Source: Apostichopus japonicus
Taxonomy: Eukaryota; Echinodermata; Holothuroidea; Aspidochirotida; Stichopodidae
Direction of reading: 5' to 3'
NCBI RefSeq assembly: GCF_037975245.1
Contig: NC_092582.1
Location: forward strand, 11,262,001 to 11,326,000
Length of the DNA stretch: 64,000 bases
Part shown: one piece after another, positions 36,617 through 47,290 of the stretch
Layout of the letters: each line of letters begins with the position of its first letter
Numbering within the stretch: position 1 is the first letter of the stretch
Notes under the pieces: generated by a model
Databases searched by the model: none
Seen by the model: only the letters and a program-made list of their open reading frames with translations
Told to the model about the DNA's origin: nothing
Position numbers and translations under genes: made by a program

Positions 36617-36838
36617 GTGTCTCCGTGGTTATTTATGGATTCCGTATTTGATAACCCTTTGATAGCTTTGTTCAATATTACGTAATACTTAAGATAGAGG
36701 TACTATCTTATGGTAGTGCAACCTCGTATACATCTATTTTTCTAATAATAATAAGCCTTATGTTACACATCACCAAAAAGAGAGGCCCGAGATATTTTCC
36801 CTCGTATTGTCGCTCTATGTGCCATCGGTGCTTGAAAT

Positions 36839-36943
36839 ATGCAAAACTCAAAGGAAAAGAGAGACTTTATATCGTACACCATAGCCAGTGACATTGAATA
36901 CAACAATAGCAAAGACAGACGCCGATTGACATGTCTTAGAAGA
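36839..36943 (+). CDS. MAN1B1: MAN1B1 exon 1: start codon and cytosolic tail
   Basis: The ATG at 36839 opens 35 codons ending at AGA|GTGAGT. The segment [18 protein letters not shown] followed by basic RRR parallels the cytosolic tail of vertebrate MAN1B1 (RDFIS...NSK...RRR), which fixes this as the true first coding exon. A longer open frame running into exon 2 from 37842 is intronic. Confidence 0.85.
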
Positions 36944-39900
36944 GTGAGTACTAAACCTACTATTCGCCTAACGTTAGACGTAACGCAAGGCCTAGCCTAT
37001 ATCCTTTGTTATGCAACTTGAATGCTACCTAGCTAGTTCCATGTCGATATCAATGGTACACATTTGGTGATATATGATGAATCTTCTCAACTTAACGTGC
37101 TCTAGGCATTACATAGGTATATTTTACTGGAAAGACCTGTACTTAATTCAGTACTATGTGGGGTGATCACTCAAGCATTAAGTGTACATGTCCTTGGACT
37201 CTGGAGTTTAGGCTAGATATCTTTAGCAGAAATAAAGGATCATGTGTGCCATAAAATCCTTTTCAAGGACAGTATGACAAAAGAGAATGCTATAAAACCA
37301 ACCTGACAAGAACATCAGAAACCTGAAATTTCATTGTAATCCTTTCCATTCATTCACTACACTGTGACTTGATGAGTCTAACTGAATGAGAGAGGAGACA
37401 TTTTCTGAACATACTTTGAATTATCTCAAGTTTGAGGCAATGCGATCTAATATGGTAAGAAAATCTGTGAGGAAATTCAGGAAGCAATGAGGTAGCAAAA
37501 ACAGTGGACAATCTCTAAGTTCTCATGTGACCTAATTTTCAAACCCTTTTTTATTAAGTTTAGGAAATACTATTAGTTTCTTGCCAAGAAATATTTTTCA
37601 AATGTTTTCTTCTTTGTAAGGAAAGTATTCAACTGGTAGAGGGAGGCCTTAAGACTTTGGGCATAAAGTAAGGCAATTGGGTTTCAGACTTTTTCGTAAA
37701 CTTTTTTACGTGAATTGTGTACAGTAGAATAATGGAGATGGATGCATGTGGTCTTTTGGCTCTGTCACCATTTGTCATACCTCCTTCTAGACCTTGTACT
37801 AGTTGTAGCTAGGTACCATTTTTCTCTCATTTAATTGTGTAGTGTTACACTTCTTCAAACAGTTCTTGCATCTACACTCTGTAAGAGAGCAAGGTAAAGA
37901 AAAATATATATCACTCAACCATTATCATCCCGCTTGTTATGCAAAATCAGATTCCATTTATATACAACGGAAAACTCGAGCAAGTTTAAATAAGACATCA
38001 TCTTTGAGCCACATGTATTCTGTAAAGTTGATTTCCTCCCAGTGTTGGAATGGCCTCTCCCGACTGCAGAGACGAATCGTACTGGTGGTGATCATTGTGG
38101 CTGGTATCTCGGTAGTTTACATTACTCCTCACATGAGGGACACTTTCTTATCTGACTTCAAAGAAGGAGAAGAGAATGAGGAATTTGTGGAAATCGACCC
38201 AGGAGACTTTAAAAAGAGAGCAGAGAATGAAATTAAAAAGATAGTAAGTAAATTTATTTGTACTAACATTATTGTATAATTTGTCTAAATCCTTGAACAA
38301 GTTAAATTGATGTACTTGCTTACAATCCATCTTACAAGTTGAGCAATTCTAAGGTTGAAGACACTCCTTCTTAGCAGGAGCTTCTGTTAAATGTTGTTTG
38401 CTTGGACCCGGGAATAATTTTGTTAGTTTTCATTTGCATAGTATGTTTGAAGTTGTGTTTCATTCATCATAAAAGATTGAGACCCTTCTTGACCTCTCTG
38501 TGTAGTCCTTGTTTTATGACTGCCTATTATCATTCAACTAGAACTTGTAATCTGTCAAATGAAAATGATAGCTCAAAATAGTTTCTTCTATGTGACTTCT
38601 GCTCAGCCCCTCTCCTTCCCCCACATGCTCATAATATCTAATGTTACCATTTGGCACTCTGACCTAATACTAGCAGTAGTTTTATTTCATTTCTTTCGTC
38701 TTTCAGACTTAAATGTTGTACATAAAATGAATGGGTTATTATATTAATAAGAAATAAACTCACGTAGGACACTCTGATTTGTTTGTTTCTCTGTGTTCAA
38801 GAATTGTCTCTCTCTCTCTCTTCCTCTTAGAAATAAAAGAAATACCTGAAAAGATATGTCCTCCCATTTAATTAACACCGATTTCAATATTGAGTTTTCA
38901 ATAAAAAAGGGTTACAATTATATTAATTACAAAATAAACTCATGTGGGAATTTTCATTTGTTTGGTTTTCTTATTCAAAAGTTGTCTTTTTCTGCCTCCC
39001 AGAAACAAAGACCTCCAAAGAAAGGTCCTCCCGTTGGAATGAAGCATTCAGAAAACGAAAACGAAGATTCAGTTAAGTTAGAGATGGACCAAGGTGAAGA
39101 AAATGTCCAAGATATGCACTTGCAGATGGAACAGGAAATTGATAAACGACACCAGGAGGGGATACAACAACTAGGGCTGGGAGGGAAGGATGAACTTCCA
39201 GCTGCTCAGCTAGAAGTTCCGGATGAGGTAGATGATGCCATCAACGTGGAAAGCGACCAACAGGTGCAAGTCCCAAAAGCTGTGATGGAAATCGAGGATG
39301 ATGCCGCTGCTTTGCCCGGGGAACTGTCGGAGGTAAATTTTTGGGGGCAACCTTTTTAATTACGGAAGAAAATTTCAACGATTTTGATGGAAGGGTGAAA
39401 AAAATATGATATCGCAATATGACATTATTTCATAACCATAGGAAGAACAGAACCAAACCATATTTCTATAGACCACTCTGCTCAGCAGCAATTTTGACCC
39501 TAGAGGTTGTGAGGTGGCCACTTAAAGTTCATCAGTATCTGCCCCAATATGCTAGAAAGTCAACAAAAAGGTATTTCGAACACTTTAAGCACATTTTAGT
39601 ATCAGCCCCTAAAATACACTAGAAAGATGGTAAACCGTTTTTAAAGTCCGTCGAAACATATCCCAGCCACTGTCAAATGAATTTTCCTTGTGGAGACAAA
39701 TGTATTTTCCTTGTGGAGACAAATGTATTTTCCTTGTGGAGTAATAAATGTATTTATCGGAAGAATCTCTCATCCAGCAGAATATTCTGAAAGGAAAGTT
39801 ACCTTTGAACATATTTTAAGCAATGTTTTCCATGCTAAAAATTTTCATAGACAAGGCCGGTTTGTAATTTGCAATATTGTTTGATCTTTTTTAGGGGGAT

Positions 39901-42900
39901 CATGACAGAAGTCCTCTGGAGGCAGCAGAGGGCGACTTACCAGCAGATATAGATAACATTTACGGTAAGCATGACACAAATTAGTGCAAGTAGGAATAAT
40001 AAAAGGGGTGATGAAGTGACAAGAAAACTTTGCTAGATGTGGTGATAGGGTCATAAAGATTCAAAAGTGTGTGACAAAATTTTAAGACTGTCTTTTTTTT
40101 TTGGGGGGGGGGGAAATTTTGGAATATCAATTTGTGTGATATTTCATAAATTTTGTAACACATTTTGTCTTTACAAGAATTGATGGTCACATAAACTGTC
40201 CATGACAGCTTTTACTGAATTTTGGTACAATCAAGTGACACTTCTAGTTGCTTCATTTTATATGCTTTCTCATTCAGAATCTTAATCTCCTCACTTTCCA
40301 TCTAACTAGTCTTCTAACTTGGTATATGTTGTAGAATTGTTCCCTTACAACTGTGGACCACCTGCCACTCTATTTCCTCACAGAACGTACCACTGTGAAT
40401 TCTCTAATCTTTTATATGATTACCTAAAGGAGGTAAAAGAAAACGGTGTGTGTTTAGAGTTGACCTTAGATAGCTGCAACACCAAAGATAAGCTTGTTTG
40501 TTTTGATTTTCCCACATTGTTTGAGGATTGCACAGAATTTGTGATAGTTTATTTGACCATTTTGCTATCAACCATTTTACGTTTAGTTTCTCGACAGGAA
40601 TTTTTCTTCAGAATTTTCATAATTGTGTACAATGGCAACTTTTAACCTTAAAGGTATCTATTTCACTAGTAGACAATATTCCTCTTATTTGAAACATTCA
40701 AATACATTTGACTTTTGCTGGTTGAAATCTTGTTCCAGACTCTTAACTATCCCTGCTTAAAAGGTAACTGAACTCTTCATTACACCAGGAAAGCAACACT
40801 TTGAGATTGAGAAAGATGGCCAAAGAGTTACTCTTTACATGAGTCTCCTTGGAAAAGCATGTACAGTATCTGAATGCGAGATTTTAGTATTCTGTTACGT
40901 CTATGAGCCGCTTCTTGAATAATCTCTACATAGGTCCGAAAAATGAACGACAGCAGGCAGTGGTGGATGCTTTTATGCATGCATGGAAAGCCTACAAGGA
41001 GTACGCCTGGGGTCAGGATGAGCTGCACCCAATCAGCCGGAAACCGGGCACTTGGTTCAACCTGGGTCTTACTCTGGTTGATGCTCTGGACACCATGTAC
41101 ATAATGGGACTGACTAAAGGTAAGCTGGCGGTGAGAGACGACCGTGTCATCATCGTAGACAGGTAGTATCAGTCTAAAGACAGGCTGGTGATCAGGATAG
41201 AAGGAGAAGGCAGGAGCTGATGGTGTAAACTTGGAAAATAGTCCTTGTTTATTGAATACTGAAAGGAAGAGAGTAGAATGAAGATTTGTTGTAGTTACGT
41301 AAATTGTGTTTATATATTTCGGTCCCTGTATGTTTAAAGGAACTTGAAGATCACATTTGGACCTTTTGTATTAATGCAAACTTTATATGTTTTACATGTT
41401 TTGACGAGATATCACCACTTCAGTAGTATCCAGAGCCAGGTCAGACCACAGGGACAATTACGTCACCAGTTCAGAATCTTTAGTCCTCTCTTTACCTTGA
41501 TAAGAATTTTATGAAAATGAGAAAACATATTTTCCCAGGCATCCGTCTTGAAACCACCCATCCCCCCCCTCTCTCTTGTCAGGCCAGTTTGCAATCAGCA
41601 AGAGTACCATCTGACTTGCTAGTCTACGTTTCTTCTGTTTCAGAATTTAAAGAAGCTCGAAATTGGGTGGCCAATAGCATGGTCATACAACAAGCTAAAG
41701 ATGTCAACCTCTTTGAGACCACCATTCGGGTACTCGGTGGACTTCTCAGCACTTATCATTTATCAGGCGATGATGTATTTCTCAACAAAGCTGTGAGTAA
41801 CAAAACATGTTAAATTTAAATGTTTTGGAAAAATTAAGAAAGTAAGAGCAGCTCTCTGAATTCCAATCTTTGCTGAGTCAAATCTGCTTGTTCAAATCCG
41901 TCTGGCAGTGATGTGCACAGGATTTCAAAGGTTGGAGGGGGGGGGGGGTGGGGAGGGAAGGGAGAAGTGGCCGAATTCAAAATTTCCTCCAACTGTCTTA
42001 GGTAGCGGCATGAAAATTCATGGAAGGGCTGTGTGGTTGGATGAAACTTTTCAATGAGAGGGATGGCTGTGGGGTTGTTGAATGCGACTTCTTGGTACAA
42101 CAGTTAAGCCCTGGTCATTGGTAACAATTCCAACATTTGATCCCAAGGGCACTGCAGTCCACCGCATCTACGTGTTCCTGGGGGACTTTCCGTAGGGATG
42201 CAGCAACAACTGGCGCAAGCAACTTAAATGAACAAGTAACCTCGCAGGTCCCCATTTATACACCTTGGTGAAAGAGGCAATGGATATAAAGTGCCTTGCC
42301 TTTCCATTTGACAACCAGGCTCCAAACACTAGTGCTGTATAAGTCATTGTAACCCAGTGTTTATCTAAAGTCTGTCCAGTGTAATGAAACTCCGTCTTTT
42401 GAGATATCTTCACAACATCTGTCCCGCAGATTGAACTTGGCGACGCACTGCTGCCAGCCTTCAATTCAGATTCCAAGATACCCTTCGCCGACGTGAATCT
42501 CAAGACTGGCAAAGCGCAGCCACCAAAGTGGGGACCCGACAGCTCTGTGTCCGAGGTCACCACCATCCAATTAGAATTCAGAGATCTGACCTTCACGACG
42601 GGCAACCCGAAATATAAGGACGCCGTCGATCGGGTGTCGACGCACCTGCACGAACTGCAGAAGGAGGACGGCCTGGTTCCTACTTTCATTAACGCAAAGA
42701 CGGGGGAATTTAGGGGCAAATATTACACTCTAGGAGCCCGGGCGGACAGCTACTACGAATATCTCCTCAAACAGTGGTTACAAACCGATAAAAGTGAAAA
42801 TGTGTAAGTTTAAATTTATGGTTTCATTTTGGCGTTCAGTTACAAAAGGTACAGGTGTACACCTTGTTTTTTAATAGTGCTTCAGGCGCGTAGCGAGGAA

Positions 42901-45900
42901 AATGCCAAGGGAGGGGCGAACCTGTAGGCAAACTATTAGTGCCGTAGATTCGGCATTGGAAACTATCTAAGCATAATGCCACCATGGGTTGGCGTGAATT
43001 GTACAAGAAAATTTTGGCCGAAAATGCCTCCCAGATTGCTGGAATTGGCACTTCCCAGGCCTTGTAAGTTGCATCTAAGCATTTTCTATTTTGAAATTAC
43101 TAGCGATATCATAAAAACATAAAAACAAAATTTGCTCAAGGGGGGGCGATTGCCCCCTTCCCCCCCCCCCCTTGGCTACGTGCCTGTAGTGCTATCACCC
43201 TCTTGACAAAAGAATGTTAATCAATGAGCAGAGTTGGCTTTAATTAGCTGGTTGGTTGGTTTCTGCATTTTACTCTCTGTTGTTGTCAAATGTTGTCCAC
43301 CCTAGACTACTGTCTAATAGTTTATGTTTTGTAAATGTTCCTGTGTATGTCTTGCATGTCTCGTTGCTGTTGTTATTAACAGTTTCATTCTTTAATTCTT
43401 ATTAATATCAGTGTAATTAAATGATCTTGATATTAAAAGGTATATGCACAGCTATGAACAACATTGTCCTATCCACTCTAAACAGAAATTATAAATCATG
43501 AAACTCCCACCCAATATTCATCAAAGATTGACCAATTTACAAGTCATTTCTTAATTCTAGTTTTATTTATGATGTCAAGGGAGTGACTGCCTAATTTTTC
43601 TGTTATGTTATTCCTTTCTTTTAAAAACCTTCATTTCAAGGACACTGAACACAGGTTTGTGGTCTAAGGCGATTTTTTAAATATTTTGTCTTGGAGGAAC
43701 ATCACATTATGCAAATGATATATGTAGGCTTGTAATTATGGGTTAACTTATAAAGGCCTAAAATAAGAAATTTTGATGAGCGGAAAACTCAAGATCATAG
43801 TTTGCACATATGTAATGAGTTTCCCAGATTTATCAAAACTTCAAATGTGTATATCTTGGAAACAGATATTGAATGAGATTATCACACACACAACAAATGT
43901 ACTGAATTATGGGGCAAATTGGCTAGATGTCCGTAGTACTTCAAAAGGTCAAACTAATTTTCATTTTTTTGTTCCCTTTTTTTTAACAGCTTTAAAGAGG
44001 ATTATTTGGAGGCAGTCGAGGGTATCAAGAAAAAGCTAGTCCAACAGTCTGAACCTAACAAACTAACGTTTGTTGGAGAACATGTCAGAGGACAATTTAA
44101 ACCAAAAATGGTTTGTACTTCTAAAAAACATTTCATTTGTTAAATATTGATAAAGGTCTTCTGACTTGCTATGTAGCACTGAGGAGTAAGGCTAATGTCT
44201 GTAGAGCTATGAGAATTGTATTTTGGTAACAATGAAACAGCAGGTGACTCAGATCTTGTGATATGTTTTAACTCTGCAGAGTATTAAATTAGTTTCAGGA
44301 CATCCCTCCCCCATCCCCCACCCCTGTGCACACCCCCATCCCCACCCCCTCCTCAGATCTCCTCCTGCCCCCTACTTAACTCAAAACATTTATATTTGGC
44401 TAAATATTGAACAATAGGTAGGCCTATAGTGTTAATGTCCAAAAACAGATGCCGTATGAAAATATAAAAAAAAGTACTATTTGTTAGAACATGATCATAA
44501 ATCCCTTCATACTTTATTATTTCTGTGAAATTTTTCTCATTTAGTAAAAAATTTCCATTGAAATGTTTTTTTGGTCAAATATATCAGAGATTCATTTCAC
44601 TACCCTCAAATCTGCTTACATATTCACTTACAATAGACAAATGTAAACTAGTCCCCTGGATGATTTGATCATGTAAGTTGTGTACTATTGCTCTTGCATT
44701 CATCTTACATACTAAATATCCTCATGTAATATTCACACACACACACTGTTTTGTGTCATTAAAACACATAAGTTACCGACCTGTGCAGTTTCAGATAGCT
44801 TTTAGACTCATACCAGTTTTCTCTCTCTCCTGTAGGATGAGCTAGCTTGTTTCTTTGGTGGTACATTAGGTCTGGGATTTTATAACGGCTTGCCAGAATC
44901 TCACCTGGAGCTTGGGCAGGAGCTTGTCCACACATGTTACCAGATGTATGCTCAGATGCCGACCTTCTTAGCACCAGAAATATCCTACTTTAACTTGTTG
45001 CCAGGGGTGAAAGAAGATATTATTGTCAAGGTAAGGTTAGATTTGATTTCAAGCACCCCTGAAAGCTTTAATAAAAGCTATGCTACAATAACATATTACT
45101 GGAGGTCAAGGAACTTATCGTTGTGATTTGATTTCAAGCAGTACTAAAAGCTATTCTACATTAACATATTACTGGAGGTAACAGAACTTATTTGATTCCA
45201 AGCACTACTAAGAGCTAAAGGCATGTTTTGAAATGTTACTGAGGGTTTCAAGAAGATATTTCTCTCAAGGGATGGTTACATATGATTTCAAGCACTACTA
45301 GAATATGTCCTACACTATAACATGTTACTGGAGGTAACAGAACTTATCGTCATGATTTGATTTCAAGCACCCCTAAAAGCTAAAGTCATGGTTTGAAATG
45401 TTACTGAGGGTTTCAAGAAGATATTTCTCTCAAGGGATGGTTACATATGATTTCAAGCACTACTAGAATATGACCTACGCTATCACATGTTACTGGAGGT
45501 AACGGAACTTATCGTTGTGATTTAATTTCAAGCTTTAATAAAAGCTATGCTACATTCACATATTACTGGAGGTAAAGGAACTTATCATTGTGATTGATTT
45601 CAAGCAGTACTAAGAGCTATAGGCATGTTTTGAAATGTAATCGAGGGTTCCAAGAAGATACTACTGGGGATGGTTCCATATGATTTCAATCACTACTAGA
45701 ATATGCCATACACTATAAAATATTATTGGAGGTAAAGGAACTTATCATTGTGATTTGCTTTCAAGCAGTACTGAAAGCTATGCTACTTTAAAATATTACT
45801 GTTATAAAGTTATAATTAAATTCAAGATTTTAAAACAGAAAGGAACATGAATAAAATTCTTATTTATATTGTTTTTTTCTCCCTCTCCCCCTTCAGCCCA

Positions 45901-46247
45901 TGGACAAACACAACCTACTACGTCCAGAATCAATAGAGAGTATGTTCTACATGTATCGAATCACAGGCGATAAATATTACCAAGAATGGGCCTGGAAGAT
46001 ATTCCAAGCTTTTGAGAAACACACCAAGGTAAAGAATGGCGGCTACACATCCATCGGCGACGTCAAGAATCCCAACAATGTGAAAAGCAGAGACAAAATG
46101 GAAAGCTTCTTCTTAGGCGAGACTTTGAAGTATCTGTTTTTAATATTCGGTGACGACTCCTCGGTGTTATCCTTGGATAAATACGTATTCAACACAGAGG
46201 CACATCCATTGCCAATCAGGACAGCCACCGGCGGTGACCTTTTATAA
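36839..46247 (+). CDS. MAN1B1: ER mannosyl-oligosaccharide 1,2-alpha-mannosidase (GH47), complete, 10 exons
   Basis: This is a type II membrane glycosidase that trims a terminal alpha-1,2-mannose from Man9GlcNAc2 on glycoproteins in the early secretory pathway, timing ER-associated degradation. Exons: 36839-36943, 38043-38243, 39003-39332, 39895-39964, 40934-41119, 41644-41792, 42430-42803, 43990-44110, 44836-45030, 45897-46247. All joins keep phase and give 693 residues (human 699). It has a short cytosolic tail, a helix at about 47-62, a charged stem to about 235, then the (alpha/alpha)7 catalytic domain. Family residues seen: E265 (WGQDEL), D453 (ARADSYYEY), E588 (LRPES), Ca-binding T677 (FNTEAH), and disulfide pair C517/C546. 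These correspond to human E330, D463, E599, T688 and C527/C556. Nothing suggests loss of function. Confidence 0.95.
38043..38243 (+). CDS. MAN1B1: MAN1B1 exon 2: signal-anchor helix
   Basis: The acceptor is TTTCCTCCCAG and the donor ATA|GTAAGTA. It encodes [11 protein letters not shown], the conserved pre-membrane motif, then [16 protein letters not shown] as the signal anchor and the start of an acidic lumenal stem. Confidence 0.92.
39003..39332 (+). CDS. MAN1B1: MAN1B1 exon 3: lumenal stem
   Basis: A 110-codon, phase-0 exon. It is strongly acidic and Gln-rich ([18 protein letters not shown] and similar) and predicted disordered. The stem is poorly conserved in the family, so assignment rests on position, splice sites and open frame. 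Confidence 0.85.
39680..39755. repeat. 23-bp tandem repeat, 3 copies (MAN1B1 intron 3)
   Basis: The unit TTTTCCTTGTGGAGACAAAT is repeated three times, with the last copy diverging after GTGGAG. Confidence 0.9.
39895..39964 (+). CDS. MAN1B1: MAN1B1 exon 4: end of stem
   Basis: A 70-nt exon between TTTTTTAG and G|GTAAGC, encoding [14 protein letters not shown] and onward. It ends on phase 1, which matches exon 5. Confidence 0.8.
40934..41119 (+). CDS. MAN1B1: MAN1B1 exon 5: catalytic domain start, acid residue
   Basis: Encodes [18 protein letters not shown], carrying E265, then the [16 protein letters not shown] helix typical of GH47. Donor G|GTAAGC. Confidence 0.95.
41644..41792 (+). CDS. 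MAN1B1: MAN1B1 exon 6
   Basis: Encodes [17 protein letters not shown] and TYHLSGD, a signature block of GH47 enzymes. Acceptor TCTGTTTCAG, donor GCT|GTGAGT. Confidence 0.95.
42430..42803 (+). CDS. MAN1B1: MAN1B1 exon 7: second active-site acid
   Basis: The largest exon. It encodes the [16 protein letters not shown] block and [17 protein letters not shown] with D453. It is markedly richer in GC than its introns. Confidence 0.95.
42875..43194. mobile_element. hAT-type MITE, copy 2 (304 bp, MAN1B1 intron 7)
   Basis: The element 42883-43186 begins CAGGCGCGTAGCGAGG and ends GGCTACGTGCCTG. It is flanked by TAGTGCTT and TAGTGCTA (7 of 8 identical). It is in the opposite orientation to the copy at 7238-7530: its left end matches that copy's right end. 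Internal match: GAATCTACAG/GTAGATTCGG and the GGGGCGAA block. Confidence 0.85.
43990..44110 (+). CDS. MAN1B1: MAN1B1 exon 8
   Basis: Encodes [14 protein letters not shown] and [12 protein letters not shown]. Acceptor TTTTTAACAG, donor ATG|GTTTGT. Confidence 0.93.
44836..45030 (+). CDS. MAN1B1: MAN1B1 exon 9: disulfide-bearing segment
   Basis: Carries both conserved cysteines (LACFFGGTL and HTCYQM, 29 residues apart, as in the human enzyme). Donor AAG|GTAAGG. Confidence 0.95.
45040..45790. repeat. diverged tandem repeat in MAN1B1 intron 9
   Basis: Repeated blocks TGATTTCAAGCA, CTACTAGAATATG, ACATATTACTGGAGGTAA and GGAACTTATC recur about six times at irregular spacing. Two larger stretches (from about 45190 and about 45360) are near-duplicates of about 170 bp. 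Confidence 0.8.
45897..46247 (+). CDS. MAN1B1: MAN1B1 exon 10: terminal exon
   Basis: Encodes [17 protein letters not shown] (catalytic base region), [18 protein letters not shown] and the Ca-binding [11 protein letters not shown], then TAA. Confidence 0.97.
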   Translation, partial: PMDKHNLLRPESIESMFYMYRITGDKYYQEWAWKIFQAFEKHTKVKNGGYTSIGDVKNPNNVKSRDKMESFFLGETLKYLFLIFGDDSSVLSLDKYVFNTEAHPLPIRTATGGDLL

Positions 46248-46439
46248 TAGAGGTCAGCTGCCAGTCAATATTTATCATTGCGGTGTAGGACACACTGTCC
46301 AAACGGTCGTGTTGATCACAAGACGAAACAGATGGACGAGAGTTTGTGGGAATGTGTCTGAGGGAATGGTTTACGACCATGAATCTGAGGATAATAATAT
46401 ATACATGGTAAAGGCAAAGGCTGGTGTAGACGAAAACAG

Positions 46440-47290
46440 ATGAATGCTATGATAATATGCTGTTTGTATGATAGAATGCTATGATTATGTGTTGTTTGTA
46501 TCATGGTATGCTATGATAATATGCTGTTTGTATGATGGTAAGCTATAATTATATGCTGTTTGTATGATAGTATGCTATGATTGAGTTGTTTGTATGATGG
46601 TAAGCTATAATTATATGCTGTTTGTATGATAGTATGCTATGATTGAGTTGTTTGTATGATGGTATGAAATGATAATATGCTGTTTGTATGAAGGTATGCA
46701 ATGATAATGTTGTTTGTATGAAGATACTATAATATGCTGTTTGTATGATGGTAAGCTATAATTATATGCTATATGTATGATAGTATGCTATGATTGTGTT
46801 GTTTGTATGATGTATCCAATGATAACATGCTGTTTGTATGATGGTAAACTATAATAATATGCTGTTTGTATGATAGTATGCTATGATTATGTGTTGTTTG
46901 TATGATGGTTTGCAATGATAATATGTTGTTTGTATGATGGTATGCTATGATATTGTGCTGTTTGTATGATAGTTTGCTATGATAATTTGCTGTTTGTATG
47001 ATGGTATGGCATGATAAGGTGCTGTTTGTATGATCGTATCCTATGATTATATGTTGTTTGTATGATGGTATGGCATGATAATCTGCTGTTTGTATCGTGG
47101 TATGCCATGATAATTTGTTGTTTGTAAGATAGTATGCTATGATGTTATGCTGATTGTATGATGGTAAGCTAGCATGGTATGCCTACTGTATGATGGAATG
47201 CTGTGGTAATATGCTGGTTGTGTGATAGTATACAAGGATAGTATACTGTTTGAATGATATTACACTATGATAACATGCTGTTAGTGCTTA
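46440..47290. repeat. about 32-bp minisatellite 3' of MAN1B1, about 25 copies
   Basis: The unit is TGCTATGATAATATGCTG followed by TTTGTATGATGGTA. It starts about 190 bp after the MAN1B1 stop codon, so it probably lies in the 3' UTR or just beyond. Confidence 0.9.

Noticed and set aside
37842-38042. Extending MAN1B1 exon 2 upstream to the ATG at 37842
   Set aside because: The segment does not resemble the MAN1B1 tail, a good acceptor sits at 38041-38042, and exon 1 at 36839-36943 supplies the conserved cytosolic tail.
46150-46443. 97-codon frame over the end of MAN1B1
   Set aside because: Shadow frame of the terminal exon continuing into the 3' flank.
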